A DNA stretch of 48,469 bases, taken from assembly GCF_014495685.1 (NCBI RefSeq), contig NZ_JACTVI010000060.1, positions 1 to 48,469 of the forward strand, in the 5' to 3' direction. A program made the position numbers and the translations under genes. Shown piece by piece: positions 1 through 7,230 of this stretch. Position 1 is the first letter of the stretch. Every line of letters starts with the position of its first letter. The stretch comes from Streptomyces sp. TRM68367. Its GTDB lineage: Bacteria > Actinomycetota > Actinomycetes > Streptomycetales > Streptomycetaceae. Under the pieces are notes generated by a model that searched no databases, was not told the origin of the DNA, and saw nothing but the letters and a program-made list of their open reading frames with translations.

Positions 1-94
1 CCACGTCGATGTCGCTCTGCGCGGACAGCAGCGCGGCGAAGCCCGAGCGGACCATGTCCTGGTCGTCCACCACGACCACACGGATGACCGTCAT
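1..94 (-). CDS. Response regulator, N-terminal fragment cut by window edge
   Basis: Only the first 31 codons lie in the window. They read as the first beta strand and acidic pocket of a receiver domain: a run of valines, then the paired aspartates of VVVDDQDMVRSG, the usual start of NarL/FixJ-type regulators. The phosphoacceptor Asp and the DNA-binding domain lie outside the window. The ATG overlaps the stop of the upstream membrane-protein gene as ATGA, so the two are probably translationally coupled. Which kinase feeds it cannot be seen here. Confidence 0.75.
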   Translation of the reverse strand, partial: MTVIRVVVVDDQDMVRSGFAALLSAQSDIDV

Positions 95-1425
95 GCCCGA
101 GCACCCTCTCCGGCCCCCACGAGGGCACCGATCCGCTCAACCTCCTTGACGCGCGCGGCGTCGGCGGGCTTCGCGGCGGGCGCCGGGAGCCGTCCCCGGC
201 GGAACCACGCGAGGAGGACAAGTGGGTAGACGAAGTAGCCGAAGCGCGTGGCCGGCATCAGGCACATGGCCAGCCCGAGCCCGAGCGCCAGCCGGTCGGC
301 GGCGGCCACGACCGTGCGCGGCGGGCGGACGACCAGGGAGACCGCCATCGCGACGGCGCTCGTGGCCAGCGCCGCCACGGCGAGCGTGCGGCCGCCCGGC
401 ACATGGTGGGCCAGCAGGTAGCCGGGCAGCGGGCTGGTCGCCGGGGAGCCGATGCCACCGGCGCCGAGCGGGAAGAGCACCACGTGCTCGACGAACGCGT
501 GCGGATCGACCAGGGCGGACGGCGCCACCGCGACGGCCGCCACCGCGAGAGCCGTACCGGCGGCGCGCAGCGCGGCCCGGCGGCCCGACGTCGCCGCGAT
601 CAGGACGAGCCCCACCGGCAGCAGCGGCCAGGCGGTCCACTTCAGCGCCGCCGCGGCCCCCATGGCCAGGCCCGCCGCCGTACCTGGCCCGCGCCGGCCC
701 GCCAGCGCCAGTCCCAGGCACATCAGGCCGATCACCGGCAGGTCGATGCCGCCGACCGCCAGCGGCAGGGCGACCGCGGGAAAGGCCGCGACGAGCAGAA
801 GAGCACTCGGCCGGGGCTCGGTGTCCACCGTCAGGCTGCTCTGCCCGGGTACGAGGCGCCGCGCGGCCAGGGCCAGGGACGCGAAGAACACCACGGCGAA
901 CCAGAACCGGGCGTCCCCGAGAGGGCTGTCGCCCAGCAGGGCGTGCGGGAGGCCGAGCAGGGCCATGCCGGGCAGGTAGGGGTTGAAGTCGTCCACGTCG
1001 ACCGGGTGCGGGGCGTACGGGCTGCCGGTGCTCAGCAGCAGGCCGGCGGAGTGCTCGACGACATGGACCTCCGCCTGGGCCTGGCCCGCCGCCAACAGCG
1101 CGACCAGCGGCACCACCACGGCCCCCGTGACCGCGACGAGCGCCCCGGTCCGGCCCCACCGGCGGGGTGCGGGCCAGGCCGAGACCGCGGCTCCGGCGTA
1201 GCCGACGGACGCGCATACTCCCCACACGCGGTGGGTGGTCTGCGTCGTCACACCCGCGAGGACGAGCGCGAACCCGGCGCACGCCAACCAGTAGACGCCG
1301 TCCCACCGCACCCCGGCATCCCGGCGCCGGACGGGCCTGCGCGGCCCGGCGATCGGGGTGGCGCCATCGAATCTCGGGCGGCGGGCCATGACCCTGGGCG
1401 CCGCGACGAGTGGCTGATGTGACAT
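91..1425 (-). CDS. Polytopic membrane protein, GT87 (DUF2029)-like
   Basis: This is a 444-residue protein with roughly ten hydrophobic segments. After the first few helices comes an extracytoplasmic loop with STGSPYAP and NPYLPGMALL, the pattern seen in GT87/DUF2029 polyprenyl-phosphate-mannose-dependent mannosyltransferases of actinobacteria. I chose the ATG at 1425 because AGGAG stands eight bases upstream; the frame is open further upstream, but that extension is Arg-rich and lacks a good ribosome site. It overlaps the response-regulator gene by four bases. The glycosyltransferase assignment rests on fold pattern only, and the coupling to a regulator is unusual for that family, so a sensor-like membrane partner is also possible. 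Confidence 0.6.
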   Translation of the reverse strand: MSHQPLVAAPRVMARRPRFDGATPIAGPRRPVRRRDAGVRWDGVYWLACAGFALVLAGVTTQTTHRVWGVCASVGYAGAAVSAWPAPRRWGRTGALVAVTGAVVVPLVALLAAGQAQAEVHVVEHSAGLLLSTGSPYAPHPVDVDDFNPYLPGMALLGLPHALLGDSPLGDARFWFAVVFFASLALAARRLVPGQSSLTVDTEPRPSALLLVAAFPAVALPLAVGGIDLPVIGLMCLGLALAGRRGPGTAAGLAMGAAAALKWTAWPLLPVGLVLIAATSGRRAALRAAGTALAVAAVAVAPSALVDPHAFVEHVVLFPLGAGGIGSPATSPLPGYLLAHHVPGGRTLAVAALATSAVAMAVSLVVRPPRTVVAAADRLALGLGLAMCLMPATRFGYFVYPLVLLAWFRRGRLPAPAAKPADAARVKEVERIGALVGAGEGARA

Positions 1426-1603
1426 CGGCGTGCTCCTGTGCCGGGGAAGGTGGAGGGTGCGGGATTCAATCTCCCGTCCCGGCAGGGGAGGCCACTTCGG
1501 CCGAACGGCCATGGTTCGCGCCACCCGGCATCGGCGCCGGTCGGCCGAATGGCCGAGCGTCTCCTGGCGTATGCCAAGCATTTCCCGGCGCACCCGAAAA
1601 CGC

Positions 1604-1637
1604 CGACGGCCGCCCGGTGTCTGCCGGGCGGCCGTCG
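1604..1637 (-). terminator. Rho-independent terminator after the SmtB/ArsR gene
   Basis: A perfect 14-bp GC-rich stem closes a six-base loop. Read on the minus strand the hairpin is followed closely by TTTT. It lies about 20 bases past the stop of the ArsR gene at 1657. Confidence 0.75.
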
Positions 1638-1656
1638 ACGTTGTGTGTACGTGGGG

Positions 1657-1968
1657 CTACTCCTGTGCGTGCCGGATCGCGTCCAGCACGATGTGCGCGA
1701 CGTGGTCGTCGGTCAGGGTGTAGAGCGTTTCGCGTGCCTGGCGCCGGGCGGTGACGATCCGGGAGGTACGCAGCACCCGCAGGTGCTGGGAGACCAGCGG
1801 CTGGCTCACGCCGAGGGCGGTCACCAGCTCATGCACGTGCTTCCCGCCGCCGGACAGCTCGCGCACGATGCCCAGCCGCACGGGTGAGGCCAGTGCGCGC
1901 AGCAGATCGCTGGCTGCGTGCAGGTCCGGTGCCGGCTCGTCCGCCGGAGAGGGGCAAGGCGTCGTCAT
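1657..1968 (-). CDS. SmtB/ArsR-family zinc-sensing repressor
   Basis: A 103-residue winged-helix protein. Residues about 25-75 carry the ArsR core (LASPVRLGIVRELS, then the recognition helix GVSQPLVSQHLRVLR). The C-terminal helix ends DDHVAHIVLDAIRHAQE, which reproduces the alpha-5 zinc site of SmtB/CzrA exactly: Asp-x-His, ten residues, His, two residues, Glu. This supports zinc (or Co/Cd) sensing, with metal binding releasing DNA. I prefer the ATG at 1968: a -10-like TAATGT sits six bases upstream, suggesting a leaderless mRNA. A TTG at 1974 is also in frame. The gene overlaps its own palindromic operator, pointing to autoregulation. Confidence 0.88.
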   Translation of the reverse strand: MTTPCPSPADEPAPDLHAASDLLRALASPVRLGIVRELSGGGKHVHELVTALGVSQPLVSQHLRVLRTSRIVTARRQARETLYTLTDDHVAHIVLDAIRHAQE

Positions 1969-1989
1969 ATGCAAACATTAGCATATGAC
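1964..1989. promoter_or_regulatory. 9-bp inverted repeat operator for the SmtB/ArsR gene
   Basis: Two perfect nine-base arms (GTCATATGC and GCATATGAC) flank the eight-base spacer AAACATTA. On the minus strand the spacer holds TAATGT, the likely -10 box of the ArsR gene, six bases before its ATG. A dimeric repressor bound here would cover the promoter. Confidence 0.7.
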
Positions 1990-2000
1990 AATGATTTCCA
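1986..2000. promoter_or_regulatory. Zur-box-like site
   Basis: TGACAATGATTTCCA matches the known Streptomyces Zur 7-1-7 consensus (TGAAAATGATTTTCA) at 13 of 15 positions. It lies just upstream of the -10 box of the zinc-sensor gene and partly overlaps the ArsR operator, so two zinc regulators could act on one promoter. The match is by eye; no scoring was run. Confidence 0.5.
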
Positions 2001-2053
2001 GGGCGCCCCGACCTGCGGGAACGGCCGGCTCGCGCGTCAGCCGGTGACCGTGA

Positions 2054-2356
2054 TCAGTGGTCGTCCCAGTGGCCGTCGTGCGCCGCGTGGCGGTGGCCGT
2101 CGTGCACGTAGTCGGTGTGGTCGCCGTGCGGCACGGCGACGTGGCCGCAGCCCTCGCCGTGCTGGTGCTCGTGACCGTCGTGGACGGCGTGGCCGTCGGC
2201 GGTGCACTCGTCGACATGGTCGTCGTGCACGCGGTGGATGTGGCCGTCGTGGGCGTAGTCGGTGTGGTCGCCGTGCGGGATGGCGACGTGGCCGCAGTCC
2301 GCGCCGTGGGTGTGCGTGTGACCGTCGTGGGTGCGGTGCTCGGTGGCGGTGGTCAT
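2054..2356 (-). CDS. His/Asp-rich small metal-binding protein
   Basis: A 100-residue hydrophilic protein made almost wholly of short His-Asp-Gly units (DGHTHTHG, GDHTDY, HDGHEHQH). Two longer blocks are repeated: CGHVAIPHGDHTDY and CGHVAVPHGDHTDY, about 45 residues apart, each with one Cys. There is no signal peptide or membrane segment, so it is probably a cytosolic zinc (or Ni/Co) buffer or chaperone. The ATG is backed by AAGGAG eight to nine bases upstream. It sits between the SmtB-type sensor and remnants of CobW and ArsR genes, which fits zinc homeostasis. The function is inferred from composition and context. Confidence 0.75.
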   Translation of the reverse strand: MTTATEHRTHDGHTHTHGADCGHVAIPHGDHTDYAHDGHIHRVHDDHVDECTADGHAVHDGHEHQHGEGCGHVAVPHGDHTDYVHDGHRHAAHDGHWDDH

Positions 2357-2412
2357 GGGGGTGGCTCCTTGCTGTTGTGCCGTCGGCCGCCCGCGGCCTC
2401 TTCTGCCCGGGC

Positions 2413-2425
2413 GTCGCATTGCGAC
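2413..2425. promoter_or_regulatory. Short palindrome upstream of the His-rich gene
   Basis: GTCGCA-T-TGCGAC is a perfect six-base inverted repeat around one base, next to an AT-rich patch (TTAACATATA), about 60 bases upstream of the His-rich gene's ATG. This is a plausible operator, with no direct proof. Confidence 0.3.
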
Positions 2426-2426
2426 A

Positions 2427-2620
2427 TTAACATATAGCGATCTCTGCATGTAAAGCGCGCAGCAGCCGGAGCTGGTGGGAGACGGCGGACTGCTCCACGG
2501 CGGCGAGGTCGCCGACCGCATGCGGGGCCCGGCGCAGGGCGGTGAGGATCAGCAGCCGGGACGGTGTGGCCGGCGCCTGGAGGTCGTGGCGACCGAGGCC
2601 GCCGTGGCCTCGTCGAGCGG
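2427..2620 (-). pseudogene. Decayed second ArsR-family regulator
   Basis: The minus strand still encodes ATPSRLLIL, then VGDLAAVEQSAVSHQLRLLR, the core and recognition helix of an ArsR repressor. The protein ends a few residues later in HAEIAIC, so the wing, dimer helix and any metal site are missing. A few residues also seem lost before EQSAVSHQ compared with intact relatives. The preceding frame is out-of-register, Arg-rich sequence with no credible start. I read it as a remnant of a zinc or nickel regulator once next to the CobW gene. Confidence 0.6.
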
Positions 2621-2679
2621 GGCGCCCCGCCGGGCTCCGGGGCGGGCTGGCCGCGACGACCTCGCCGCCGCCCGTGGGC

Positions 2680-3036
2680 TCACAGGCGTGCACGCGCCAG
2701 CGCCTCGCGCGGCGGCCGGATGAACTGCAACTCCGGCGTGGCCGACGGCGTGGCAAGGCCAGGGCCGCCGGCCTCGGCCCAGCGCAGCAGGTCGTCGGGG
2801 CAGTCGTCGTCCATGGCGAAGCCGCCCCAGGTGGCCCGCCCGCCCGCCCGGCGCCCGGCCGTGGAGGGCTGCACGACGATGACGGCGGCCTGGTCGCACG
2901 GGCCGAGGCAGTCGGTCGTCCGAACGGCGAAGCGGCCGCCCGACGCGGCGGCGCCGGCCCGCAGCCGCTCCAACTGCCAGGCGTGGTCGCTGTCCGGGTG
3001 CTTGCCCGGGTTGCCGCAGCAGCCTCGGCACACCAC
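2680..3036 (-). CDS. Thioredoxin-like [2Fe-2S] ferredoxin domain protein
   Basis: About 118 residues with the family's cysteine arrangement: VCRGCCGNPGKHP at the N-terminus and TDCLGPCDQAAV about 40 residues later, then a C-terminal part ending in an FAMDDD..DDLLRWAEAGGPG pattern typical of actinobacterial (2Fe-2S) ferredoxin proteins linked to zinc loci. The frame is open upstream through RPCTLVV, but I find no ATG/GTG there before it runs into the CobW remnant in another register. The GTG at 3036 is the best internal start, and the true N-terminus may have been lost. One Cys of the usual CCCG run is absent. Confidence 0.6.
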   Translation of the reverse strand: MVCRGCCGNPGKHPDSDHAWQLERLRAGAAASGGRFAVRTTDCLGPCDQAAVIVVQPSTAGRRAGGRATWGGFAMDDDCPDDLLRWAEAGGPGLATPSATPELQFIRPPREALARARL

Positions 3037-3049
3037 CAGGGTGCACGGG

Positions 3050-3200
3050 CGGGCGGGTCGGATCGAACGTGTCGCGGCGGCGCACCAGCGCGCCCAGGAT
3101 GCGGTTGAGCAGGGTGGTCCTGCCCGAGCCGAGGAAGCCGGTCAGGACGGTGACGGGCACGCGCGCGTCAATGGACCGCGCGGTGTTCAATGCAGGCTCC
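3050..3200 (-). pseudogene. CobW/COG0523 GTPase remnant (N-terminal P-loop only)
   Basis: The minus strand reads VPVTVLTGFLGSGRTTLLNRIL, the signature opening of COG0523 (CobW/YciC/ZagA) metallochaperone GTPases, but only about 35 family residues survive before the sequence switches frame into the ferredoxin-like gene. The CxCC metal motif, the Walker B box and the C-terminal domain are absent. The P-loop lysine is also arginine (GSGRTT for GSGKTT), which would cripple nucleotide binding. It appears to be a deletion remnant of a zinc-limitation gene. Confidence 0.6.
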
Positions 3201-3311
3201 CAGGGGCGCTGTTCGGGGTGCGCTCGCCACGCTGAACGGGAACCGTGTCCATGTGAACGGTGAGTCATGCATCGGGGTGTAGGAGGGCGTGCCTCGGGGA
3301 ACCGGGCGGAT

Positions 3312-3410
3312 GTGAACCTGTGGATGCGTCGTGGCCTCTGCGTCGCCGGTGTGGTGGCGGCGCTGTTTGTCCTGTATCTGGCGGCGCTGTGGGGGATTCA
3401 GCGGTTGTGA
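3312..3410 (+). CDS. Possible 32-residue single-span membrane peptide
   Basis: A GTG-initiated frame gives a short basic N-terminus (NLWMRRG) followed by a hydrophobic stretch (VAGVVAALFVLYLAALWG) and a basic end, a typical small membrane protein. A weak GGGCGG precedes the start; an in-frame ATG is at 3324. It lies in a 170-base gap with no other gene. There is no homologue I can name, and it may be fortuitous. Confidence 0.3.
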   Translation: MNLWMRRGLCVAGVVAALFVLYLAALWGIQRL

Positions 3411-3435
3411 CGCGCCGGCCGCGACGCAGGTGTCG

Positions 3436-5256
3436 TCAGGCCGGCCGGACCACGCTGTGGATCGACGACTCCCCGGCGAGGAACACCGACTCCTCGCGGA
3501 CGACCCGGCCCGGCCCGGGGGCGTGGATCATCATGCCGTTGCCGCTGTACAGGCCGACGTGGCTGGCGTCGCCGTAGAAGAAGATCAGGTCTCCCGGCTG
3601 GGCCACGGCGAGGGAGACCTGCGTACCGGCGCTCGCCTGCTCCTGGACGGTACGGGGGAGCGCCAGACCGGCGGCCCTCCAGGCGGCGGCGGGGAGACCG
3701 GCGCAGTCGTAGGCGTCCGGCCCGGTCGCACCCCACAGGCAGGGCTTGCCGATCTGGGCGCGCGCGAACTCCAGGGCGCGCAGGGCCTTGGTGTCGGGGG
3801 CCGGGGGCGGGGTCGGGGTGAGGGCGGCTGAGGTGTCGAACTGGGCGGGCGTGCAGGGTGGGGCTGGTGCTGCGAAGGGGGCCCCCAGCGGGTTGGACGC
3901 CGCGAGCGGAGCCGGTGCCCCGAGGGGAGCTGATGTCCCGAGCGGGGCCGACGTTCCCGACGGGGGCGACATCCGCAGCGGGGCCGACGCCGCGAGGGGA
4001 GCCGGTGTTCCCAGCGTGTCCTGTGTCCCCAGCGGGTTGGGTGTCCCGAGCGCGTTCGATGCCCTGAGCGGCTCGGGGGTCCCGAGCTGGTCCACAGTCC
4101 CGAGCGAGCCTGTCGTGCCGAGCGGGTCCGTCGTGCCGAGCGGGCCTGTCGTGCCCAGCGGAGAGCCAGTCGTGCCAAGCGAGCCAGTCGTGTCAAGCGG
4201 GCCTGTCGTGCCCAGCGGGTCCGGAGATCCGATGGGGCCTGGCAGGGCGGCCGGGCGCTGTGGGGCGGCGGGTGTGGGCGCGGACGGTGCGGGCTGGGTG
4301 GCACGTGTCGCCAGGAGGTCGCGGGCCGTGGCGAGTTTGCGCTGGGTCTGCTGCTTGGCCGCCCGGAGTGCCGCCTGGGGCGACTCCGCGGCGGGGGCGG
4401 GCAGGGCGGCGCGGGCGGGTTCCGGTGCCTGAGCCGGTGCGGCGGGCAGGGCGGCCGTCGACGCGCCGGGGGGCAGGTCGGCCGCCGGCGCCGCGGCGAG
4501 CGGCGTGGTGCCGGCGCCGGCGGGCAGTTCCGCCACGGACTGGCCGGCGCCGGGCAGGGCGCGGCCGACGCGGGTGTCCCCGGAGCCACCCAAGCCCCCG
4601 GACTCACCCGAGCGCCCGGAGTCCCCGAAGAGGTCCGTCGCGCGCGCCGGCCGGGGCTCGGCCGGGCGGTCCGGCATTCTGTCGGCCGGGAGTACGGCGG
4701 GGACGGTCGGGCCGAGCTTCTGGCGGGCCGCGTCGAACCACTGCCGGGCGACGGTGTCGAGCGCGGGGTCGGAACCGCTGCGCCGGTCGCCTGCCGCCGG
4801 AGCGGCGCGCCGCGAACCGTCGCCCGGAGCCGGCATTCCGCGCCGGGCACCGCTGTCCGTGGCCTGCGCCCCGCGTCGCGCGCCGCTGTCCGGGGCCGCC
4901 TGTACGCCGCGCCGGGCGTCGTCCGGGGTCCGCATGCCGCGCCGCGGGCTCTCGTCCGCGGCGCGGGCGGCGCGCCTGCGGTCGCCGTCGGCTGCCGGAG
5001 TGGTGCGTTTGCGTGGACCTGCCGCCTTCGCGCGGGTCGCGTTGTAGGTACCGGTGGCCGTCTCGGCCTGGTCGTACAGGGCGGTGACCCGCTGCTGGAT
5101 CTCCTCGCGGCTCGGGCCGTCCTCCTCGGTGCCCGGTGTGGCACCCGCGGTCTGGGAGAAGAGAGCGACGGAGGTGAGGGCCGCCGTCGCGAGAGCGGAG
5201 TTGCGCATGCCGGGGAGGCTTATGCCTCCGGGACGCGGGGTGCGTTCCGGCGCCAT
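3436..5256 (-). CDS. Secreted NlpC/P60 cell-wall endopeptidase with Leu-Gly-Thr repeats
   Basis: A 606-residue exported protein. A signal peptide (ALATAALTSVALFSQ..AGA) follows a short N-terminus. A Pro/Ala/Arg-rich region follows, then about 150 residues of degenerate five-to-six-residue units of the form PLGTT/SLGTT. The last 115 residues are an NlpC/P60 peptidase: the nucleophile Cys in YDCAGL, His in SHVGLYSGNG and a third polar position in MIHAP. The usual YDCSGL serine is alanine. It probably cuts D-Glu to diaminopimelate bonds in peptidoglycan. AAGGAG stands nine bases before the ATG. Its leader carries a c-di-AMP riboswitch, as in other Streptomyces wall hydrolases. Confidence 0.88.
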   Translation of the reverse strand: MAPERTPRPGGISLPGMRNSALATAALTSVALFSQTAGATPGTEEDGPSREEIQQRVTALYDQAETATGTYNATRAKAAGPRKRTTPAADGDRRRAARAADESPRRGMRTPDDARRGVQAAPDSGARRGAQATDSGARRGMPAPGDGSRRAAPAAGDRRSGSDPALDTVARQWFDAARQKLGPTVPAVLPADRMPDRPAEPRPARATDLFGDSGRSGESGGLGGSGDTRVGRALPGAGQSVAELPAGAGTTPLAAAPAADLPPGASTAALPAAPAQAPEPARAALPAPAAESPQAALRAAKQQTQRKLATARDLLATRATQPAPSAPTPAAPQRPAALPGPIGSPDPLGTTGPLDTTGSLGTTGSPLGTTGPLGTTDPLGTTGSLGTVDQLGTPEPLRASNALGTPNPLGTQDTLGTPAPLAASAPLRMSPPSGTSAPLGTSAPLGAPAPLAASNPLGAPFAAPAPPCTPAQFDTSAALTPTPPPAPDTKALRALEFARAQIGKPCLWGATGPDAYDCAGLPAAAWRAAGLALPRTVQEQASAGTQVSLAVAQPGDLIFFYGDASHVGLYSGNGMMIHAPGPGRVVREESVFLAGESSIHSVVRPA

Positions 5257-5279
5257 GGGGGACGTACTCCTTCCGTACT

Positions 5280-5465
5280 CCGCCTACCGGGTTAGCTGTC
5301 GGGTTCGGGCCTTGATTCGGAAGGGTTGCCCTACAGCCCGTCTCCCGCAAGGGAGTTGGGCCGATTCACCCCGGGGATCTCTGTCGGGTCCCCGGCTCCG
5401 GCTGCCCGCGCGGGCGCACCGGACTCGGCGGAGACCGCGCGACCCGACGGGGTCCGCCGGAGCGG
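5280..5465 (-). ncRNA. ydaO-type c-di-AMP riboswitch
   Basis: On the minus strand, just upstream of the NlpC/P60 gene, the leader contains the conserved 3' block CCGAACCCGACAGCTAACCC followed by GGTAGGC, and further 5' GGGGTGAATCGG, both hallmarks of the ydaO/yuaA class. The class represses wall-hydrolase genes when c-di-AMP is high, and Streptomyces NlpC/P60 and rpf genes commonly carry it. Exact ends are estimated; no covariance search was run. Confidence 0.8.
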
Positions 5466-5484
5466 AGTCGAGCGGTCTGCCGCC

Positions 5485-5514
5485 AACCTAGCCAACTTGT
5501 GTGCCTGGTGTGAA
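5485..5514 (-). promoter_or_regulatory. Promoter of the riboswitch/NlpC transcript
   Basis: On the minus strand TTCACA and TAGGTT are separated by 18 bases, placing the start of transcription near 5478, just ahead of the riboswitch. Confidence 0.45.
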
Positions 5515-5549
5515 GATTGATGGGCGTAATGTCCGATGTTTGAAGCGCA

Positions 5550-6617
5550 TTAATTCGTTCCGCGCTGCTGTTGCCACGCTTCGTAGTGGTCCAGGACGGT
5601 CTGCTCGATCGGCCGGTAGGTGATGCCGAGTTCGTGCACGCTCCTGCTGTTGTCCACCCGGAAGCGGATCCCGAGGTGCCCCCGGATGTAGTCCTGGGTC
5701 AGGCCGAACGCCGGGCCCAGGACGCGCACCGGCCAGTGCGGGAGCCTGGTGCGGGGGAGGCGAAGATTGCGGGGGTGACGGGTCCTGATGATGCGTGACA
5801 TGTCGTGGAAGGACGTCATCGTCTCCGCGGCGACGATGTAGCGGCCCTTCGCGTCGGGGTGCTCCGCCGCCGCGATGTGCGCGTTGGTCACGTCCCGCAC
5901 GTCCGCCGTCGTGAAGGAGAAGTCCGGTGCGCCGTAGAAGAAGTAGCCCTTGAACAGCTCCTCCAGCAGGAACAGGCTGCCGGACTCCGAGGCGGGGGTG
6001 AGCGAAGGCCCCAGGATCAGGCCGGGGTTGACGGACACCATCCGCCAGCGGTCCTGGGCCGCCTCCGCCTCCCATGCCGTGCGTTCCGCGACGGTCTTGG
6101 CGTAGTGGTACGGGTTGTTCTCCACTGTGCTGGTGGTGTTGAAGTACCGCTCCGACAGGGTGTTGTCCGCCATGGCCCGCACGTCCGCGTAGTCGCCGAA
6201 GACCGCGCCCACGGTGGACGTGAAGACCAGCCGCTCGACGGTGGGCGTGCGCCTCACGCTCCCCAGTACGTTGCGCGTGCCGAGCAGCGCCGGGTCGGCC
6301 ACGTCCCGGCGGCCGTCCCTGATCCGCTCCGGCATGAGGAACGGCGACGCCACGTGGAACACCACCCGGCAGTCGCTCATCGCCGCGTCGAATGAGCGGT
6401 CTTTCAGCAAGTCTGCCTCGAACAGAGTGAGTTGGCCGGGATACGACTTCTGCATCTCGCGCAGCGGCCGCACCTTCGCGGTGTGCGCGGCGTCGCGCAC
6501 CGTGGCGTGGACCCGGTTCCCCCGCTCCAGCAGCCGCCGCACCAGATGGCTGCCGACGAAACCGCTGCCGCCGGTCACCAGGGCCGTCGCCGGCGCGGTC
6601 GTTCCGCTTCCGTCCAC
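5550..6617 (-). CDS. NAD-dependent epimerase/dehydratase (extended SDR)
   Basis: A 355-residue extended short-chain dehydrogenase. The Rossmann motif TGGSGFVGSHLVRRL is near residue 15. The active-site YHYAK gives the Tyr-x-x-x-Lys pair, with STVGAVFG supplying the Ser/Thr position. The overall pattern resembles dihydroflavonol-4-reductase-like and sterol-dehydrogenase-like enzymes. The GTG at 6617 is chosen because GAGGAG precedes it by seven bases; the open frame continues upstream to 6869 but as a non-family, low-complexity extension. It is divergent from the CIS operon. The substrate is unknown. Confidence 0.85.
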   Translation of the reverse strand: MDGSGTTAPATALVTGGSGFVGSHLVRRLLERGNRVHATVRDAAHTAKVRPLREMQKSYPGQLTLFEADLLKDRSFDAAMSDCRVVFHVASPFLMPERIRDGRRDVADPALLGTRNVLGSVRRTPTVERLVFTSTVGAVFGDYADVRAMADNTLSERYFNTTSTVENNPYHYAKTVAERTAWEAEAAQDRWRMVSVNPGLILGPSLTPASESGSLFLLEELFKGYFFYGAPDFSFTTADVRDVTNAHIAAAEHPDAKGRYIVAAETMTSFHDMSRIIRTRHPRNLRLPRTRLPHWPVRVLGPAFGLTQDYIRGHLGIRFRVDNSRSVHELGITYRPIEQTVLDHYEAWQQQRGTN

Positions 6618-7230
6618 GCTCTCACTCCTCGCTCGCCGTCCACGCGCCGCACCCGCGTCGCGCTCCGGGGAGTCAGCGTCGGGCATGGACCGGTCGTAAG
6701 GGAACAGAGGGTGACCCCGGCCGGTCGCAGGGTGCATGGGTGTGTCCACGTCATCCAGGTAGAACCAGCCACATTGTGTTGGGCGGGGGCCGGGCCGCAC
6801 CGCGTGGGCAAAGCGCTGCCGCCAGGGCCGAGGCTGTGCTGCGGGGTGAGCCCTGCGTTGCGCCGACACCCTCTGTGGCGGAGCTGTGGACCGGCTGTCG
6901 GTGGCGCGCGGACGTGATGTGCGGATGACGGAATGCGACCTTCACAAAACCTCCCCGTTCGCTGGCCGGAACGCGTCTTGTTGGGGCAACTGGGCACCGA
7001 CCAAGGTGTGTTGAGCACTTGAGCATCAGGAGTCACAAGCGAGCTGCTTGGCCCGTGCAACCGATTGCACGGGGCGCTGACGGGGGAACTGATGCGGTGC
7101 GCGTGCCCACCGCCCGCTCGGCGCGGGGCGGCGCGGCGCCGGTCCGGAACATTCCCCTCTGCCATCTCTTGGTGCCTTCGCCCGGAGCCCGAGACAGGGA
7201 CCCGGAGCCCGAAAAGGGATAGGAGGGGGA
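6618..7230. other. Divergent intergenic region upstream of the CIS operon
   Basis: About 610 bases separate the epimerase from the sheath gene. I find no convincing coding frame on either strand. It holds the inverted repeat at 7052-7073 and a direct repeat of CCCGGAGCCCGA at 7181-7192 and 7201-7212, spaced exactly 20 bases (two helical turns), just before the sheath ribosome site. No clear sigma-70 promoter stands out for the CIS operon. Confidence 0.6.
7052..7073. promoter_or_regulatory. Perfect 9-bp inverted repeat upstream of the CIS operon
   Basis: CCCGTGCAA-CCGA-TTGCACGGG has perfect nine-base arms and a four-base loop. It lies about 160 bases before the sheath start. It could be a repressor operator (the TGCAA..TTGCA core resembles LacI-type sites) or an RNA hairpin in the leader. 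Confidence 0.5.

Noticed and set aside
2054..2521. 155-residue form of the His-rich protein
   Set aside because: The N-terminal extension crosses the promoter/palindrome and overlaps the ArsR remnant; the ATG at 2356 has a good ribosome site.
3312..3410. Small membrane peptide as a confident new gene
   Set aside because: The hydrophobic pattern is attractive, but the ribosome site is weak and I know no homologue, so it is listed only at low confidence.
5467..5550. Separate small RNA between the riboswitch promoter and the epimerase
   Set aside because: Only promoter-like sequence and no further structure seen.
7019..7222. 67-codon frame ahead of the sheath gene
   Set aside because: Runs through both repeat elements, has low-complexity sequence and no family; treated as leader DNA.
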